DNA of 64,000 nt from Micavibrio aeruginosavorus (GCA_016432265.1 CP066681.1:1390342-1454341); one strand, 5' to 3'. Shown: positions 17,911-27,511, counted from the first letter of the stretch. Numbers and translations are program-made. Notes: a model not told the origin generated them from the letters alone.

Positions 17911-19687
17911 AGATCGCCTTTTCACCGGCTTTATACGGTATGTTTACGATTATCGACGTTCCTCTGCCGGAACTCCCTTCAATGGTAAAATTCCCACCCA
18001 CAAGATTGGCGCGCTCCTGCATTCCGATAATTCCCAGTGTTACGCGTTTGCTGTTCTTTGTATCAATTCCTTTACCGTCATCGTGAATGAGAAGAACAAT
18101 GTTTTCATTTTCTTTGTGCAGGTCGATCTTGACAATCTTAGCTTGCGCATGGCGCATGATGTTCGTCAAGGCCTCTTGCACGATGCGGTACAAGGCTGTT
18201 GATACCAACCAATCGACAGGTTCATCCATTTTTGAAATATTCACTTCTAGAGCCAGATTTGTATTGACCTCCGTCTCTCTTGCTAACCGTTCTATCGCAG
18301 CAGGAAGTCCCATTTTATCCAGAACCGGAGGTCGCAATTCAGATGAAATTCGGCGAATAAATCCGACAATGCTGTCGATTTTAGCAGACATGGCTTCTAT
18401 ATCTGTTTCAACCGCACCGGCGACATATCCAGCTTGGGCACAGATCCCACACTTTTTTTGTAGTCTGGCCAGATCGATTTTTAAACTGGTTAAAACCTGC
18501 CCGGCCTCATCATGCAAATCACGGGAGATTCTCTGTGCCTCTGATTCTCGAGCAATTTGCAGATGACGAGTTAGCTTGTCGAGGCGGTTATGTGCTTCAC
18601 TCAACTCCTTGTGTCGTGTTGTCAAGGCTTCGGCCATGGCGTTGAATGTCCTTGCCATTTCCTGCAACTCACCCTTGCCGAAGGGAACACCGATCCTTGC
18701 AGAGAAGTCGCCGTGTCCAAAACGACGCAAACTACGCGAGAGTGCCCGAAGATAGCGAATCAATGCGACTTCCTCAAACAGCATCACCGAAAAAACCGTG
18801 CCAAGCGTTAAGAGCGAAAGCAAGATAACCATGCGGTAGAAAACGCTATTGGCTTTCTTGTATATCTGATTGTAGGGAAGCCCCGATGCGATCACAACGC
18901 CTGGAAGTCCTTCCATCGGCGCGATAGCAAAGGTCTGGGCTTTGCCGTCAATCATGGTTTTAATTATATCTTTCTCTTGTCTTTGGTCTTCCGACAATTC
19001 GGGGATTTGTGTACCGACGGAAAGGGTTGCGCTTGCAGGTTTAGCTGAGCTTGCAAGAACACGCCCGTTGCGGTCTGCAATGGCAAGGATATGTTCTGCC
19101 GGCAGTTCCACCTGTGATGTCAGATGGCCCAGCCATTCCAGATCGATGGCGACAAAAGCCAACCAGCGCACAGTGCCTTGCGCATTTCTCACCGCATAGG
19201 CCAGATGCAAAATCGGGCGTTTGACGATGGGGCCAATTACGTAGGCGCCTGTTTCAATTTCATGCGACGATAACGCTCGTTGAATAGCGGCGTAGTCATG
19301 CATATTGAGGGGAGCGGGCAAGGGAAGGGCGCTGCCGATGACATCGCCTTTTGGTGTTAGGATGGCAATGTTCGCAAGTTGCGGATACCCCGCCAGCAGA
19401 GCAGGCAGCAAAGCAGAATCTTTTGCTGCACTGATGTCATCCTGTTCTTCCGCTAATTTATCTGTCAGCCAGCGTAAAAGGCTTTTGGCTCCTGCCATCT
19501 GGTAGAAATGCTCGCGAGAGATCAAGCTGACAATGTGATGGGCGTCTTCCTCCATGCGCTGAAGAGCCGCCGTCCGTTCGTTATCGGCGATGTAGAACGC
19601 AAACAGGATCGCAGGGAGCGTTGCTAAGCAAATAAGCATAACAAGCCGCCCCCGCAAGGACAGTGCCAGCGAGAGAACATTTCTCAT
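17891..19687 (-). CDS. NarX/DegS-type sensor histidine kinase
   Basis: This is a 598-residue membrane kinase. TM1 spans about residues 13-34, an extracytoplasmic Cache-like sensor about 35-275, and TM2 about 280-305. A HAMP domain and short coiled coil follow, then a HisKA_3 domain with LHDEAGQ (His392) and a compact HATPase domain with HDDGKGID and IGMQERANLVGG. A Cys pair (KKCGICAQ) lies a few turns after the His, which could sense redox state or metal, but this is only a guess. It is transcribed before its response regulator, which overlaps it. Confidence 0.9.
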   Translation of the reverse strand: MRNVLSLALSLRGRLVMLICLATLPAILFAFYIADNERTAALQRMEEDAHHIVSLISREHFYQMAGAKSLLRWLTDKLAEEQDDISAAKDSALLPALLAGYPQLANIAILTPKGDVIGSALPLPAPLNMHDYAAIQRALSSHEIETGAYVIGPIVKRPILHLAYAVRNAQGTVRWLAFVAIDLEWLGHLTSQVELPAEHILAIADRNGRVLASSAKPASATLSVGTQIPELSEDQRQEKDIIKTMIDGKAQTFAIAPMEGLPGVVIASGLPYNQIYKKANSVFYRMVILLSLLTLGTVFSVMLFEEVALIRYLRALSRSLRRFGHGDFSARIGVPFGKGELQEMARTFNAMAEALTTRHKELSEAHNRLDKLTRHLQIARESEAQRISRDLHDEAGQVLTSLKIDLARLQKKCGICAQAGYVAGAVETDIEAMSAKIDSIVGFIRRISSELRPPVLDKMGLPAAIERLARETEVNTNLALEVNISKMDEPVDWLVSTALYRIVQEALTNIMRHAQAKIVKIDLHKENENIVLLIHDDGKGIDTKNSKRVTLGIIGMQERANLVGGNFTIEGSSGRGTSIIVNIPYKAGEKAIYENPAS

Positions 19688-19957
19688 CTAACCAGTTTTT
19701 CATGTCTTGACCGAAAAGGAGTTGACCTTGATCAAGCTGGAAATTCGGCGTTTTGGGGAAGAAGTGAGAGGTTGTGCTTTGAGGGTGCTTTGATGTTATG
19801 GCATTCTTCAAATTCCAAGCTGTGAGTTTAGCCCTCTTGTACTGTTGATTATGTTAAAAGGAGGGGTGTGCAGAATGCTGCATCGCGCATAGAAACCGCC
19901 ACGCTGCCGGGGTATATAATCAGCGCGTTTCAACAGTTTGCAGCGGAGTTTTCAATC

Positions 19958-21079
19958 ATGCTTATCGGATGCCCCAAGGAAATCAAGGCTCAGGAACATC
20001 GTGTCGGTCTGGTGCCGGCGTCGGTCAAGGAACTGGTCGCGCACGGTCATAAAGTCATCATAGAGAGCAACGCAGGCGCGGGGATTAATTTCTCGGATGA
20101 CGATTATAAGAAGGCTGGCGCCGAAATCGTCAAGACGGCGAAGGAGATATTCGACCGCGCCGATATGGTGATCAAGGTGAAGGAGCCGCAACCGGTCGAA
20201 TGCAGGATGCTGCGTGAGGGGCAGATTCTCTTCACCTATTTGCATCTGGCGGCGGATGCCGAGCAGACCAAGGGCCTGATGGATTCGAAATGCATCGCGA
20301 TTGCTTATGAAACCGTGACGGGGCCAGATGGCCGTGGGTTGCCTTTGCTGGCGCCGATGTCGGAAGTGGCCGGACGCCTGTCGGTGATCGTCGGTTCTCA
20401 CTACCTGCAAAAACATATGGGAGGCCTGGGCCGCCTGATGTGCGGCGTACCGGGTGTGCCGCCTGCGAAGGTTCTGGTTCTCGGCGGCGGTGTGGCGGGC
20501 TTTAATGCCGCCAAGGTGGCTGTGGGCATGGGTGCGGACGTGACGATCCTTGAGAAGGGGCATGATCGCATGCGTTATCTCGATGACTATTTCCGTGGCC
20601 AGGCCCGGGTTGTTTATTCCAGCGCCGATTATATTGAGAAGGCCGTGACCTATAGCGATCTGATTATCGGCGCCGTGCTGGTGCCGGGCGCTTCGGCCCC
20701 GATGCTGGTGACCAAGCCGATGCTGAAGACCATGAAGCCGGGTACGGTGATGGTCGATATCGCCATCGATCAGGGGGGGTGCTTCGAAACCAGCCGCGCC
20801 ACCACGCATGGCGACCCGGTTTACACTGTGGATGGCGTGATCCATTATTGCGTAGCGAACATGCCGGGCGCTGTGCCGCTGACTTCCGCGCTGGCGCTGA
20901 ACAATGCGGTTCTGCCCTATACGCTCGAACTGGCCGATCGAGGTTGGCAGGCGGCTTTGGCGAAGAACCCGAACCTGCGCAACGGCCTGAATGTCTGCCG
21001 AGGTGAAATCACCCATGCGGGCGTGGCAGAATCCCTGAAACTGCCGTTCAGCGCGCAGCCGAAGGCGCTGGCGGCATGA
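19958..21079 (+). CDS. ald: Alanine dehydrogenase
   Basis: This enzyme catalyses NAD-dependent interconversion of L-alanine with pyruvate and ammonia. The 373-residue protein begins MLIGCPKEIKAQEHRVG, carries TYLHLAADAEQT, and has a Rossmann motif in VLVLGGGVAGFNAAKVA. The late part LYTVDGVIHYCVANMPGAVP (written here as part of residues 285-305) is the conserved substrate-side loop. GGAG lies upstream of the ATG at 19958; the frame extends further up without family similarity. The downstream DUF2235 gene overlaps its stop by 4 bp. Confidence 0.95.
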   Translation: MLIGCPKEIKAQEHRVGLVPASVKELVAHGHKVIIESNAGAGINFSDDDYKKAGAEIVKTAKEIFDRADMVIKVKEPQPVECRMLREGQILFTYLHLAADAEQTKGLMDSKCIAIAYETVTGPDGRGLPLLAPMSEVAGRLSVIVGSHYLQKHMGGLGRLMCGVPGVPPAKVLVLGGGVAGFNAAKVAVGMGADVTILEKGHDRMRYLDDYFRGQARVVYSSADYIEKAVTYSDLIIGAVLVPGASAPMLVTKPMLKTMKPGTVMVDIAIDQGGCFETSRATTHGDPVYTVDGVIHYCVANMPGAVPLTSALALNNAVLPYTLELADRGWQAALAKNPNLRNGLNVCRGEITHAGVAESLKLPFSAQPKALAA

Positions 21080-22251
21080 CTATTCGCCGCCATGTCATAT
21101 GTTGCGACGGCACATGGCAGAGCCGTGACTCAGAGCACCCGACGAATGTCCGTAAGCTGGCGGAGATGATTGCGGCTCGCGATGATCACGGCATCAGCCA
21201 GATTGTCTATTACGATGACGGTGTCGGGACGCGTAAAGGGGGAATCGCCACAACGGCTTATAACGTCGCGGCGGCGGCTTTCGGCTGGGGCCTGAACGAC
21301 AAGATCAAGGGGGCGTATCAGAGACTCTCCGAGGCATTCAATCCCGGTGACGAGATCTACCTGGTGGGTTTTTCGCGTGGCGCCTATACGGCTCGCTCGC
21401 TGGGCGGCTTGATCCGCAAGTGCGGCTTGCCAGCGTCCGCGCGCCTGACTGACGAGATACTGGAACAGGCGATGGATATCTACCGCAAGGAAGACGAAAC
21501 GCCGGATACGGCGGAGGCTCTGCGCTTTAGATCGGCCGTGGCCCCGCATCTGGTCGTCAACGACAAGGAACGGGCATGGCGGCGTGAATATACGCCTGAA
21601 ACCGCGCCGGAGCGGGCGCATCCGCTTAAGATCAAATTCCTTGGCGTAATGGATACAGTGGGAGCCTTAGGAATCCCCGAGGGCGGGAAACTCGACTTCC
21701 TGAAATTCTGGAACCGCAAATATCGTTTTCACAATACGACGGCCAGCAGCCTGTATGAAAACATCATGCATATTGTAGCGTTGAACGAACGGCGCACGAC
21801 ATTTCCTCCGACCTTGTTCGATAACCTCGACAAGCTTAACCATGAGGCCGGGTTCAAGAGCGGCGATGCGGCGGCTCCCTATCAGGAAGTCTGGTCGCCG
21901 GGTAACCATGGTTCTGTGGGTGGCGGTGGCGATATCGTGGGCCTGTCGAATGCGGCTCTTTTAATGATGGTTGAAGGTATGCAACGCGCGGGACTTGCCT
22001 TTGAAAAGGCTTCCGTGGCGCAGGCCGCCGTGCAGGTTGATGTGATGGCGCCGTTGGACAACTCCTCTAAAAAGGGGACGTTTTCAAGTGTGGCGCGCTT
22101 GCTGGTCACGCATAAAGACAGGGAGGGGCCGCGTGAGCCATGGAATCTCGGCGATCCGGCTGTCGAGCGCTGGCGGCGTGATAAATCTTTCCGCACAGAG
22201 CCGGTTTTGCGGCATGTTTCCGATTATTTATATGATCGTTTTGATCGCTGA
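21076..22251 (+). CDS. DUF2235 alpha/beta hydrolase
   Basis: This 391-residue protein starts RRHVICCDGTWQSRD and has YDDGVGTRKG, then the nucleophile elbow GFSRGAYTARSLGG with Ser100. That is the typical N-terminal half of DUF2235 proteins, some of which are type VI secretion phospholipase effectors (Tle1). There is no signal peptide and no secretion gene nearby. The ATG overlaps the ald stop (ATGA), so it is translated with alanine dehydrogenase, an unexpected pairing. A cytoplasmic hydrolase role is more likely here than an effector role, but this is inference. Confidence 0.85.
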   Translation: MTIRRHVICCDGTWQSRDSEHPTNVRKLAEMIAARDDHGISQIVYYDDGVGTRKGGIATTAYNVAAAAFGWGLNDKIKGAYQRLSEAFNPGDEIYLVGFSRGAYTARSLGGLIRKCGLPASARLTDEILEQAMDIYRKEDETPDTAEALRFRSAVAPHLVVNDKERAWRREYTPETAPERAHPLKIKFLGVMDTVGALGIPEGGKLDFLKFWNRKYRFHNTTASSLYENIMHIVALNERRTTFPPTLFDNLDKLNHEAGFKSGDAAAPYQEVWSPGNHGSVGGGGDIVGLSNAALLMMVEGMQRAGLAFEKASVAQAAVQVDVMAPLDNSSKKGTFSSVARLLVTHKDREGPREPWNLGDPAVERWRRDKSFRTEPVLRHVSDYLYDRFDR

Positions 22252-22386
22252 TTTGTTCTTCTGGAACAAAGCGTTGTGCGAAGGGTCAACCGCGGGAGCC
22301 GGGGTATTAAAAATTCGGTACTTCGTATAGAAAAACTCCTTGAAATGCCAGACGCTTTTCTGTACTGATACCGGGCTGTTTAAATT

Positions 22387-22463
22387 GCGGGCGTAGCTCA
22401 GCTGGTTAGAGCGCCTGCCTGTCACGCAGGAGGTCGCGGGTTCAAGTCCCGTCGCTCGCGCCA
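22387..22463 (+). tRNA. tRNA-Asp (GTC)
   Basis: The acceptor stem GCGGGCG/CGCTCGC (one G-T pair), anticodon stem CCTGC/GCAGG with GTC, T arm CGGGTTCAAGTCCCG, discriminator G and encoded CCA are visible. A decayed copy of its 3' half plus downstream flank occurs at 23865-23975. Confidence 0.95.
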
Positions 22464-22483
22464 TTTAAAACAGCAAAGAAAAC

Positions 22484-22519
22484 AAGGGGTTAGTCGTAAG
22501 CGACTGGCCCCTTCTTCTT
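22484..22519 (+). terminator. Strong terminator after tRNA-Asp
   Basis: A 13-bp stem (AAGGGGTTAGTCG against CGACTGGCCCCTT, with two T-G pairs) and a TAAG loop precede CTTCTTT. Confidence 0.85.
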
Positions 22520-22737
22520 TGAAAACGTGATTCTTGCCACAAAAACACTGACAATCTCAGGCACACGCAAACCGCAGAAAACCAAGCTCTTTAGCGCTTC
22601 CGCTTTAAACCTGCGGCCAGGATGCGGCGGGGATAAATTGCAAGAAGTCTTGTTTATAGATTGAGGAGGCGCACCATTAGGTTAAAAAAGGAATGCCTGT
22701 TAGAATACGGAAGGGAAATGATTCAGTGAGGTGCTAC

Positions 22738-22890
22738 GTGTCAAAGACTCCAGTTCAGCCTGAGCCTAAAAACCCGTCCGGCCACAACTATGATAAATCC
22801 GGTTATGTGGTTCTTTCCTCTGCTGTCAGAAGAGATGCTTCCACAGGCCGTATTGTTCAGGTTGACGCGCCAAAAAATACCCCCCGGTAA
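22738..22890 (+). CDS. 50-residue hypothetical protein
   Basis: A GTG start at 22738 has GAGG 7 nt upstream and gives a protein beginning MSKTPVQPEPKNPSGHNYDK. The middle segment YVVLSSAVRRDASTGRIVQV looks like a short folded beta-rich unit, and there is no membrane segment. A longer version from ATG 22693 is possible, but its AAGGA touches the start codon. The gene ends 7 bp before the HAD gene, so the two are probably one transcript. No family assigned. Confidence 0.5.
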   Translation: MSKTPVQPEPKNPSGHNYDKSGYVVLSSAVRRDASTGRIVQVDAPKNTPR

Positions 22891-22897
22891 GCGTAGG

Positions 22898-23785
22898 ATG
22901 CCGAATATTGCAATCGTTTGGGATTTTGACGGCACTCTAACTCCGGATGACTCAACGACAAAGACGGTCGAAGTTCTCCAGGGCTCGGGCAAGGGTGGCG
23001 AGTTCTGGAGTATGATCAAAGCGTTACGCGGCGATCAGGAACTTCCTCAGTGGGAACATATACTGGCTATGGATGCACCAATATGGATGTATTCTCTTTC
23101 CCGGCTGGCAGCGACAAAAAAGGTTCCTCTTAACGCCGAATTTTTTAAAGAATTTGTGTTGCCTCAAATAGCTCTCTACCCGAAAGTTTTGGATTTCCTT
23201 ATAGACATTAAAAATCTGGAGCAAACAGAAAAATTCAGGAGATTGAATCTGGAGATTCATCATTTTGTTGTTTCTGCGGGTCTTAAGGAGTTAATTGAGC
23301 AAGTATTTCCTGCCGGGCTGGTGACCTGGACTTTTGGATGTCGTTATACGGTAGTTGTTGATGAAAATCACAGTGACGAGCCTGAAAGCGTGCCAGTCTT
23401 CTGTATGGATGAAACGGTTAAGACGCGCTCTCTTTTCGAAATATCGAAAGGCGCATTTAATAATCAATCAGTGAAAGTGAACACTCGTGTTCCGGCTGTG
23501 GAATTATGGTCGCCGTTTGAGAATATAATCTACATTGGAGATGGTGATACCGATGTGCCAGCGCTTTCGCTAACGAGGAGTAAGGGAGGATTAGGCATTG
23601 CTGTCTTTAATCCAGAGAAATCTGCGATAGACACGAGACAAAAATTTAAGAATATGCGCCTCGACAAACGAACAGACCTTATCACGCCAGCAGATTTTTC
23701 AATAGGTGGCGAGCTCCACTCTTATATTTATAATCGTTGTGTGCAGATCAGGCAAAGGTATGAGGCATCGGAAGTCCTTCAATAG
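22898..23785 (+). CDS. HAD-superfamily phosphatase (phosphoserine-phosphatase-like)
   Basis: This 295-residue cytoplasmic protein has motif I WDFDGTLTPDDS (nucleophile Asp9, Asp11), a Ser in FVVSAGLKELIE for motif II, and motif IV YIGDGDTDVPAL. The cap inserted between motifs I and II is larger than in SerB. Substrate unknown. The ribosome-binding site is weak (TAGG next to the ATG). The gene is visibly richer in A and T than its neighbours and lies between tRNA-Asp and a decayed tRNA-Asp fragment, which points to horizontal acquisition. Confidence 0.8.
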   Translation: MPNIAIVWDFDGTLTPDDSTTKTVEVLQGSGKGGEFWSMIKALRGDQELPQWEHILAMDAPIWMYSLSRLAATKKVPLNAEFFKEFVLPQIALYPKVLDFLIDIKNLEQTEKFRRLNLEIHHFVVSAGLKELIEQVFPAGLVTWTFGCRYTVVVDENHSDEPESVPVFCMDETVKTRSLFEISKGAFNNQSVKVNTRVPAVELWSPFENIIYIGDGDTDVPALSLTRSKGGLGIAVFNPEKSAIDTRQKFKNMRLDKRTDLITPADFSIGGELHSYIYNRCVQIRQRYEASEVLQ

Positions 23786-23864
23786 GCTAAGTAGCTCTCA
23801 GTAATCAGTCGTACTTATTCATTTGTCGGGATTTTTTGCGGCAATACGGCTGTTAATCTATTGA

Positions 23865-23975
23865 AGGAAAAGCACGCCCTTGTCACCTACGCAGGAGGTC
23901 GCGGGCTCAAGTCCGCCGCCTTTAAACAGCGATGAGTTACAAGGGGTTGACCGTTTCTGTGGACGGCCTTTTTGC
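23865..23975 (+). repeat. Decayed duplicate of the tRNA-Asp 3' half and its downstream flank
   Basis: TGTCAC (23881-23886) and GCAGGAGGTCGCGGG (23891-23905), then CAAGTCC (23908-23914), match the anticodon and T arms of tRNA-Asp (22387-22463). The match continues past the tRNA: TTTAAA-CAGC and ACAAGGGGTT also follow the intact tRNA. The acceptor end is broken, so this cannot be a working tRNA. It is either the far attachment scar of an integrated element or a collapsed second tRNA-Asp gene. The rest of the 23786-24157 gap shows no gene. Confidence 0.65.
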
Positions 23976-24157
23976 TTTTCAGCGCCTTTCTTGAAGGGGG
24001 CGGAAGGGTACTATGGTACAGTTTCTCCATTAAGATCAATGCAATAGTTGATGTGCTACCATTAAATCGGGTGGGCGCTTGATGGTGGGGGGCGTTTGGC
24101 TCGCGCCCGGGAAGTTCGTATTTTTACAGACGTTTTTTTGATAAGAAATTTTTGAGT

Positions 24158-26407
24158 ATGGCTGCAAAACTGTGCAAACAGCAAAGTTATGCCCTTGTCT
24201 CAGCCGCGCTGGTGTCCGGTTTTATTATCGTTGCTCTTTTCCTCCTGACATTTGTGGCTCACCGCCTGATCGAAACGGAGATCAGGCAGCGTGTCCTGTC
24301 TTATGCCCGCATAGCCGCTGCCATGACGGACGGCGACAGTCATGGAGAAATTTTCAAGGCGAGAGATAAGAGCGATCCGCGTTATCAGGCGATCATCGAC
24401 AGTTACAGGACATTGATCCGCTCGAACGAGGAAATCAAATATGTCTATACGTTTGTCGATGTCGGCGGGACGCCGCATTTTATCGTCGATACGCCCGTGG
24501 ATCGGGACGTAACGAGAACCGCCGAGATCATGGAACCGTATCCGGACGCTTCCCCCGAGTTGCTGCAGGCGTTAAGGGAGAATAAAGCGACGGTCGAGCG
24601 GGAAATTACGCAGGACGAATGGGGCACATTTATCAGCGCTTATGCCCCGATCGTAGATTCCCGCTATCAGTTTACAGGGGTTGTGGGAGTCGATATGGAA
24701 GCCTCGCGCTTCATTTCTTTGAAATTGAAAGTGCTATGGCTGCCGGTCATCGGCGCGATTCTGGCGCTCGTGCTGGGCGGGTTTATCTATGTCCTTGTAC
24801 TGCATCGCGAGGATGCGATAGAGCAGGAACGCGCCCTGCAGGAAGCGGCGTTGCAGGCCAGACAGGAAAAGGCAGCCCTGCAGGAGAGATATGCCTCGGT
24901 CGTGAGCAATGTGCCGGCGATGTTCTTCATATGCAGGAACGATATCAACCGCACGGCGATCTTCATGAATGACCGGGTGGAGGCCGTTACGGGTTATCCG
25001 TCTGAGGATTTTATCGGAAACAAGGGGCGGACTTTCAGCAGTGTTATCCACGCGCAGGATCTGGCCTATGTCATAAAGGCGGTCGGAGAGGCCATCAAGG
25101 AGGGAAAGCCTTACAAGATCGAATACCGCATAGAGACGGCGGCGGGGTGCATCAAGTGGCTGCTGGAGCAGGGAACGGTTGTGCAGCACAACGGCGCTGC
25201 CGAGATTGAAGGATTCGCGCAGGATATTTCCGAGCGCAAGGAATACGAAATCAATCTCGAAACGTTGCGGCGCAAGGCTGAGGAGGCTTCGCGCGTCAAA
25301 TCCGAATTTGTCGCCACGGTCAGTCATGAGATTCGCACGCCGATGCAGGCGATCATCGGGGCTGCCGAATTGCTAAACAGTACCGATATGACCGAGAGCC
25401 AGCGCCGCTATGCGCATATTCTGCATGATGCCGGGCGCACTTTGCTGAACATCGTGAATGATATTCTGGAGACATCCAAGATCGAGGCCGGGGAAATATC
25501 GCTGGTCAGCGAAGATTTTAATATCGCCGAAGCCGCGCAGGCAGCGCACAAGCTGCTGGCCGGGCATGCAGCGGCCAAGGGGCTTGCGTACGAATGCCGG
25601 ATCGACAAGTCGTTGCCGGCTTATGTGCGGGGCGATCCCCATCGCATCCGACAGGTCATAACCAATTTGCTGGCCAACAGCATCAAATTCACCGGCAAGG
25701 GATTCGTACGGCTGCAAGTGGATGTTGAGGACATAAGCGACGGCCATGTGACGTTCCGGGCAAGTGTATCCGATTCCGGAGCGGGGATTCCGCAAGCCGA
25801 TCAGGCGCATATTTTTGAAAAATTCACGCAAGTCAGGGAGCATCAGCGCCCTGACGTCTCGGGCACGGGCCTGGGATTGAATATTTGCAGATCGCTGGTG
25901 GGGTTGATGGGGGGCGAGATCGATTTCTCCAGCCTTGAAGGCTATGGCAGCACGTTCTGGTTCCGTTTGACCTTGCCGGTATCGGACAGGATGGAAGCTG
26001 CGGGGAGCGGGCAGGGGGGCAAGAAGAAGTACAAGGGTCGTGTTCTGGTGGCCGACGATGTCGAGTTCAACCGCGAGATATTCACAGCCATGCTGAAGAA
26101 TCACGGATTGGAAGTGGATGTTGTCGATAACGGGGATCTGGCAGTTCGACGGTTTTTGCAACAGCCCTATGATCTGGTGCTGCTGGATTTACGTATGCCC
26201 GGTCTGGACGGGTATGAGGCCGGGAAGCTGATCATGCAGCAGCGCATCAACCGCGGGGAGCATACGCCTGTGGTCGCCTTAACCGCGCAAGCTTCCGCGA
26301 ACGATCGCAGGGCGCTGATCGCCTTTGGGTTTGACGATGTTCTTTTCAAGCCGGCGACTGAGGCTGAAGTAGACATTCTTCTGGAAAAAATCTTCATGGC
26401 GCCGTAG
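24158..26407 (+). CDS. Hybrid sensor histidine kinase with PAS and receiver domains
   Basis: This 749-residue inner-membrane protein has TM1 (about 12-35), a periplasmic sensor region (36-195), TM2 (about 197-217) and a short coiled coil. A PAS domain (about 240-365) follows, then HisKA with SHEIRTPMQ (His390), HATPase (about 495-615; N box NLLANSIKF, G boxes DSGAGI and GTGLGL), and a C-terminal receiver with ADDVEFN and LLDLRMPG (Asp677). There is no Hpt domain, so the phosphoryl group must go to a separate phosphotransferase. A TTG six bases upstream is an alternative start. No cognate regulator is adjacent. Confidence 0.92.
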   Translation: MAAKLCKQQSYALVSAALVSGFIIVALFLLTFVAHRLIETEIRQRVLSYARIAAAMTDGDSHGEIFKARDKSDPRYQAIIDSYRTLIRSNEEIKYVYTFVDVGGTPHFIVDTPVDRDVTRTAEIMEPYPDASPELLQALRENKATVEREITQDEWGTFISAYAPIVDSRYQFTGVVGVDMEASRFISLKLKVLWLPVIGAILALVLGGFIYVLVLHREDAIEQERALQEAALQARQEKAALQERYASVVSNVPAMFFICRNDINRTAIFMNDRVEAVTGYPSEDFIGNKGRTFSSVIHAQDLAYVIKAVGEAIKEGKPYKIEYRIETAAGCIKWLLEQGTVVQHNGAAEIEGFAQDISERKEYEINLETLRRKAEEASRVKSEFVATVSHEIRTPMQAIIGAAELLNSTDMTESQRRYAHILHDAGRTLLNIVNDILETSKIEAGEISLVSEDFNIAEAAQAAHKLLAGHAAAKGLAYECRIDKSLPAYVRGDPHRIRQVITNLLANSIKFTGKGFVRLQVDVEDISDGHVTFRASVSDSGAGIPQADQAHIFEKFTQVREHQRPDVSGTGLGLNICRSLVGLMGGEIDFSSLEGYGSTFWFRLTLPVSDRMEAAGSGQGGKKKYKGRVLVADDVEFNREIFTAMLKNHGLEVDVVDNGDLAVRRFLQQPYDLVLLDLRMPGLDGYEAGKLIMQQRINRGEHTPVVALTAQASANDRRALIAFGFDDVLFKPATEAEVDILLEKIFMAP

Positions 26408-26555
26408 GGCCCCAGCATTCGCGTTTTTCCTCCTGAGATATATATTATGACAATATAAAACGCGGGAGAATCTCCCCAAAACCCTTTAAAACCGGGAACA
26501 TATGTTGTATTCCTTGTCCGTAATTTTCGTGCGACTGACTCTAAGGCTGGATCTC

Positions 26556-26927
26556 ATGGCCCCTTCGGAATTTCTGGTTAACTACTTCCCCATTCTGCTG
26601 TTTGTTGGCATTGCCATTGGTTTTGGCTTGCTGCTGGTGGTTTCATCACTGCTGCTGAGCTGGCGCCGGCCCGATGTTAACAAGCTGTCGGCCTACGAAT
26701 GCGGCTTTGATGCCTTTGATGATGCGCGCAGCAAGTTCGACGTACGGTTTTATCTCGTTGCCATCCTGTTCATCATATTTGATCTGGAAATCGCCTTCCT
26801 TTTCCCGTGGGCTGTATCGCTCGGGGATATCGGCTTGTTCGGGTTCTGGTCGATGGTGATGTTTCTGGGCGTCCTGACGGTTGGCTTCATCTATGAATGG
26901 AAGAAGGGTGCTCTCGACTGGGAGTAA
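26556..26927 (+). CDS. nuoA: NADH-quinone oxidoreductase subunit A
   Basis: NuoA is a small membrane-arm subunit of respiratory complex I with three helices. The 123-residue protein [18 protein letters not shown] has the conserved loop [20 protein letters not shown] (Cys near residue 49) and FLFPWAV. An ATG at 26502 would add 18 residues without family similarity; the ATG at 26556 has AAGG and GGCTGG upstream. It opens the nuo cluster, 10 bp ahead of nuoB. Confidence 0.95.
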   Translation: MAPSEFLVNYFPILLFVGIAIGFGLLLVVSSLLLSWRRPDVNKLSAYECGFDAFDDARSKFDVRFYLVAILFIIFDLEIAFLFPWAVSLGDIGLFGFWSMVMFLGVLTVGFIYEWKKGALDWE

Positions 26928-26936
26928 GGTGATTTC

Positions 26937-27509
26937 ATGTCTCATGAACGCAAAGTCGTACAAGCCCCGGCGACCGGTCTGACGGATTTGCCGTTGCCGC
27001 CTGCCGCCGAGCAGGACGTGGTGCCTGCCGCGATCTCGAAGCATCTGCACGAAAAAGGGTTTTTGCTGACCGGGGCGGATGCCCTGTTCGACTGGGCGCG
27101 CACGGGTTCGATGTGGCCGATGACGTTCGGTCTTGCCTGCTGCGCTGTCGAGATGATCCATTCCTACATGAGTCGCTATGACCTCGACCGCTTCGGGATC
27201 ATTCCGCGCCCCAGCCCGCGCCAGTCGGATGTGATGATCGTGGCAGGCACCCTGACTAACAAGATGGCGCCGGCCTTGCGCCGCGTTTACGACCAGATGC
27301 CCGAGCCGCGTTGGGTGATCTCGATGGGGTCATGCGCGAACGGCGGCGGCTATTACCATTATTCCTATTCGGTGGTGCGCGGTTGCGACCGCATCGTGCC
27401 GGTCGATATCTATATTCCCGGTTGCCCGCCGACGGCCGAGGCGCTGGTTTACGGCCTTTTGCAGTTGCAGAAAAAAATCCAGCGCGAAGATACGAGGATT
27501 GTGCGTTAA
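26937..27509 (+). CDS. nuoB: NADH-quinone oxidoreductase subunit B
   Basis: NuoB carries the terminal 4Fe-4S cluster N2 that passes electrons to quinone. The 190-residue protein has the tandem cysteines in [23 protein letters not shown] and the last ligand in [16 protein letters not shown] precedes the ATG, and nuoC starts 2 bp after its stop. Confidence 0.97.
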   Translation: MSHERKVVQAPATGLTDLPLPPAAEQDVVPAAISKHLHEKGFLLTGADALFDWARTGSMWPMTFGLACCAVEMIHSYMSRYDLDRFGIIPRPSPRQSDVMIVAGTLTNKMAPALRRVYDQMPEPRWVISMGSCANGGGYYHYSYSVVRGCDRIVPVDIYIPGCPPTAEALVYGLLQLQKKIQREDTRIVR

Positions 27510-27511
27510 TC

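Noticed and set aside
19952-21016. Open frame of 354 codons on the minus strand
   Set aside because: Antisense to ald; His/Arg-rich with no recognisable motif.
21076-22251. DUF2235 protein considered as a type VI secretion effector
   Set aside because: No VgrG, PAAR, immunity or secretion gene is near, and it is coupled to ald.
22520-22690. Minus-strand frame downstream of tRNA-Asp considered as an integrase remnant
   Set aside because: It opens without a start codon and shows no tyrosine-recombinase motif.
23865-23975. Considered as a working second tRNA-Asp
   Set aside because: The acceptor stem and 5' half are absent or broken, so no cloverleaf can form.
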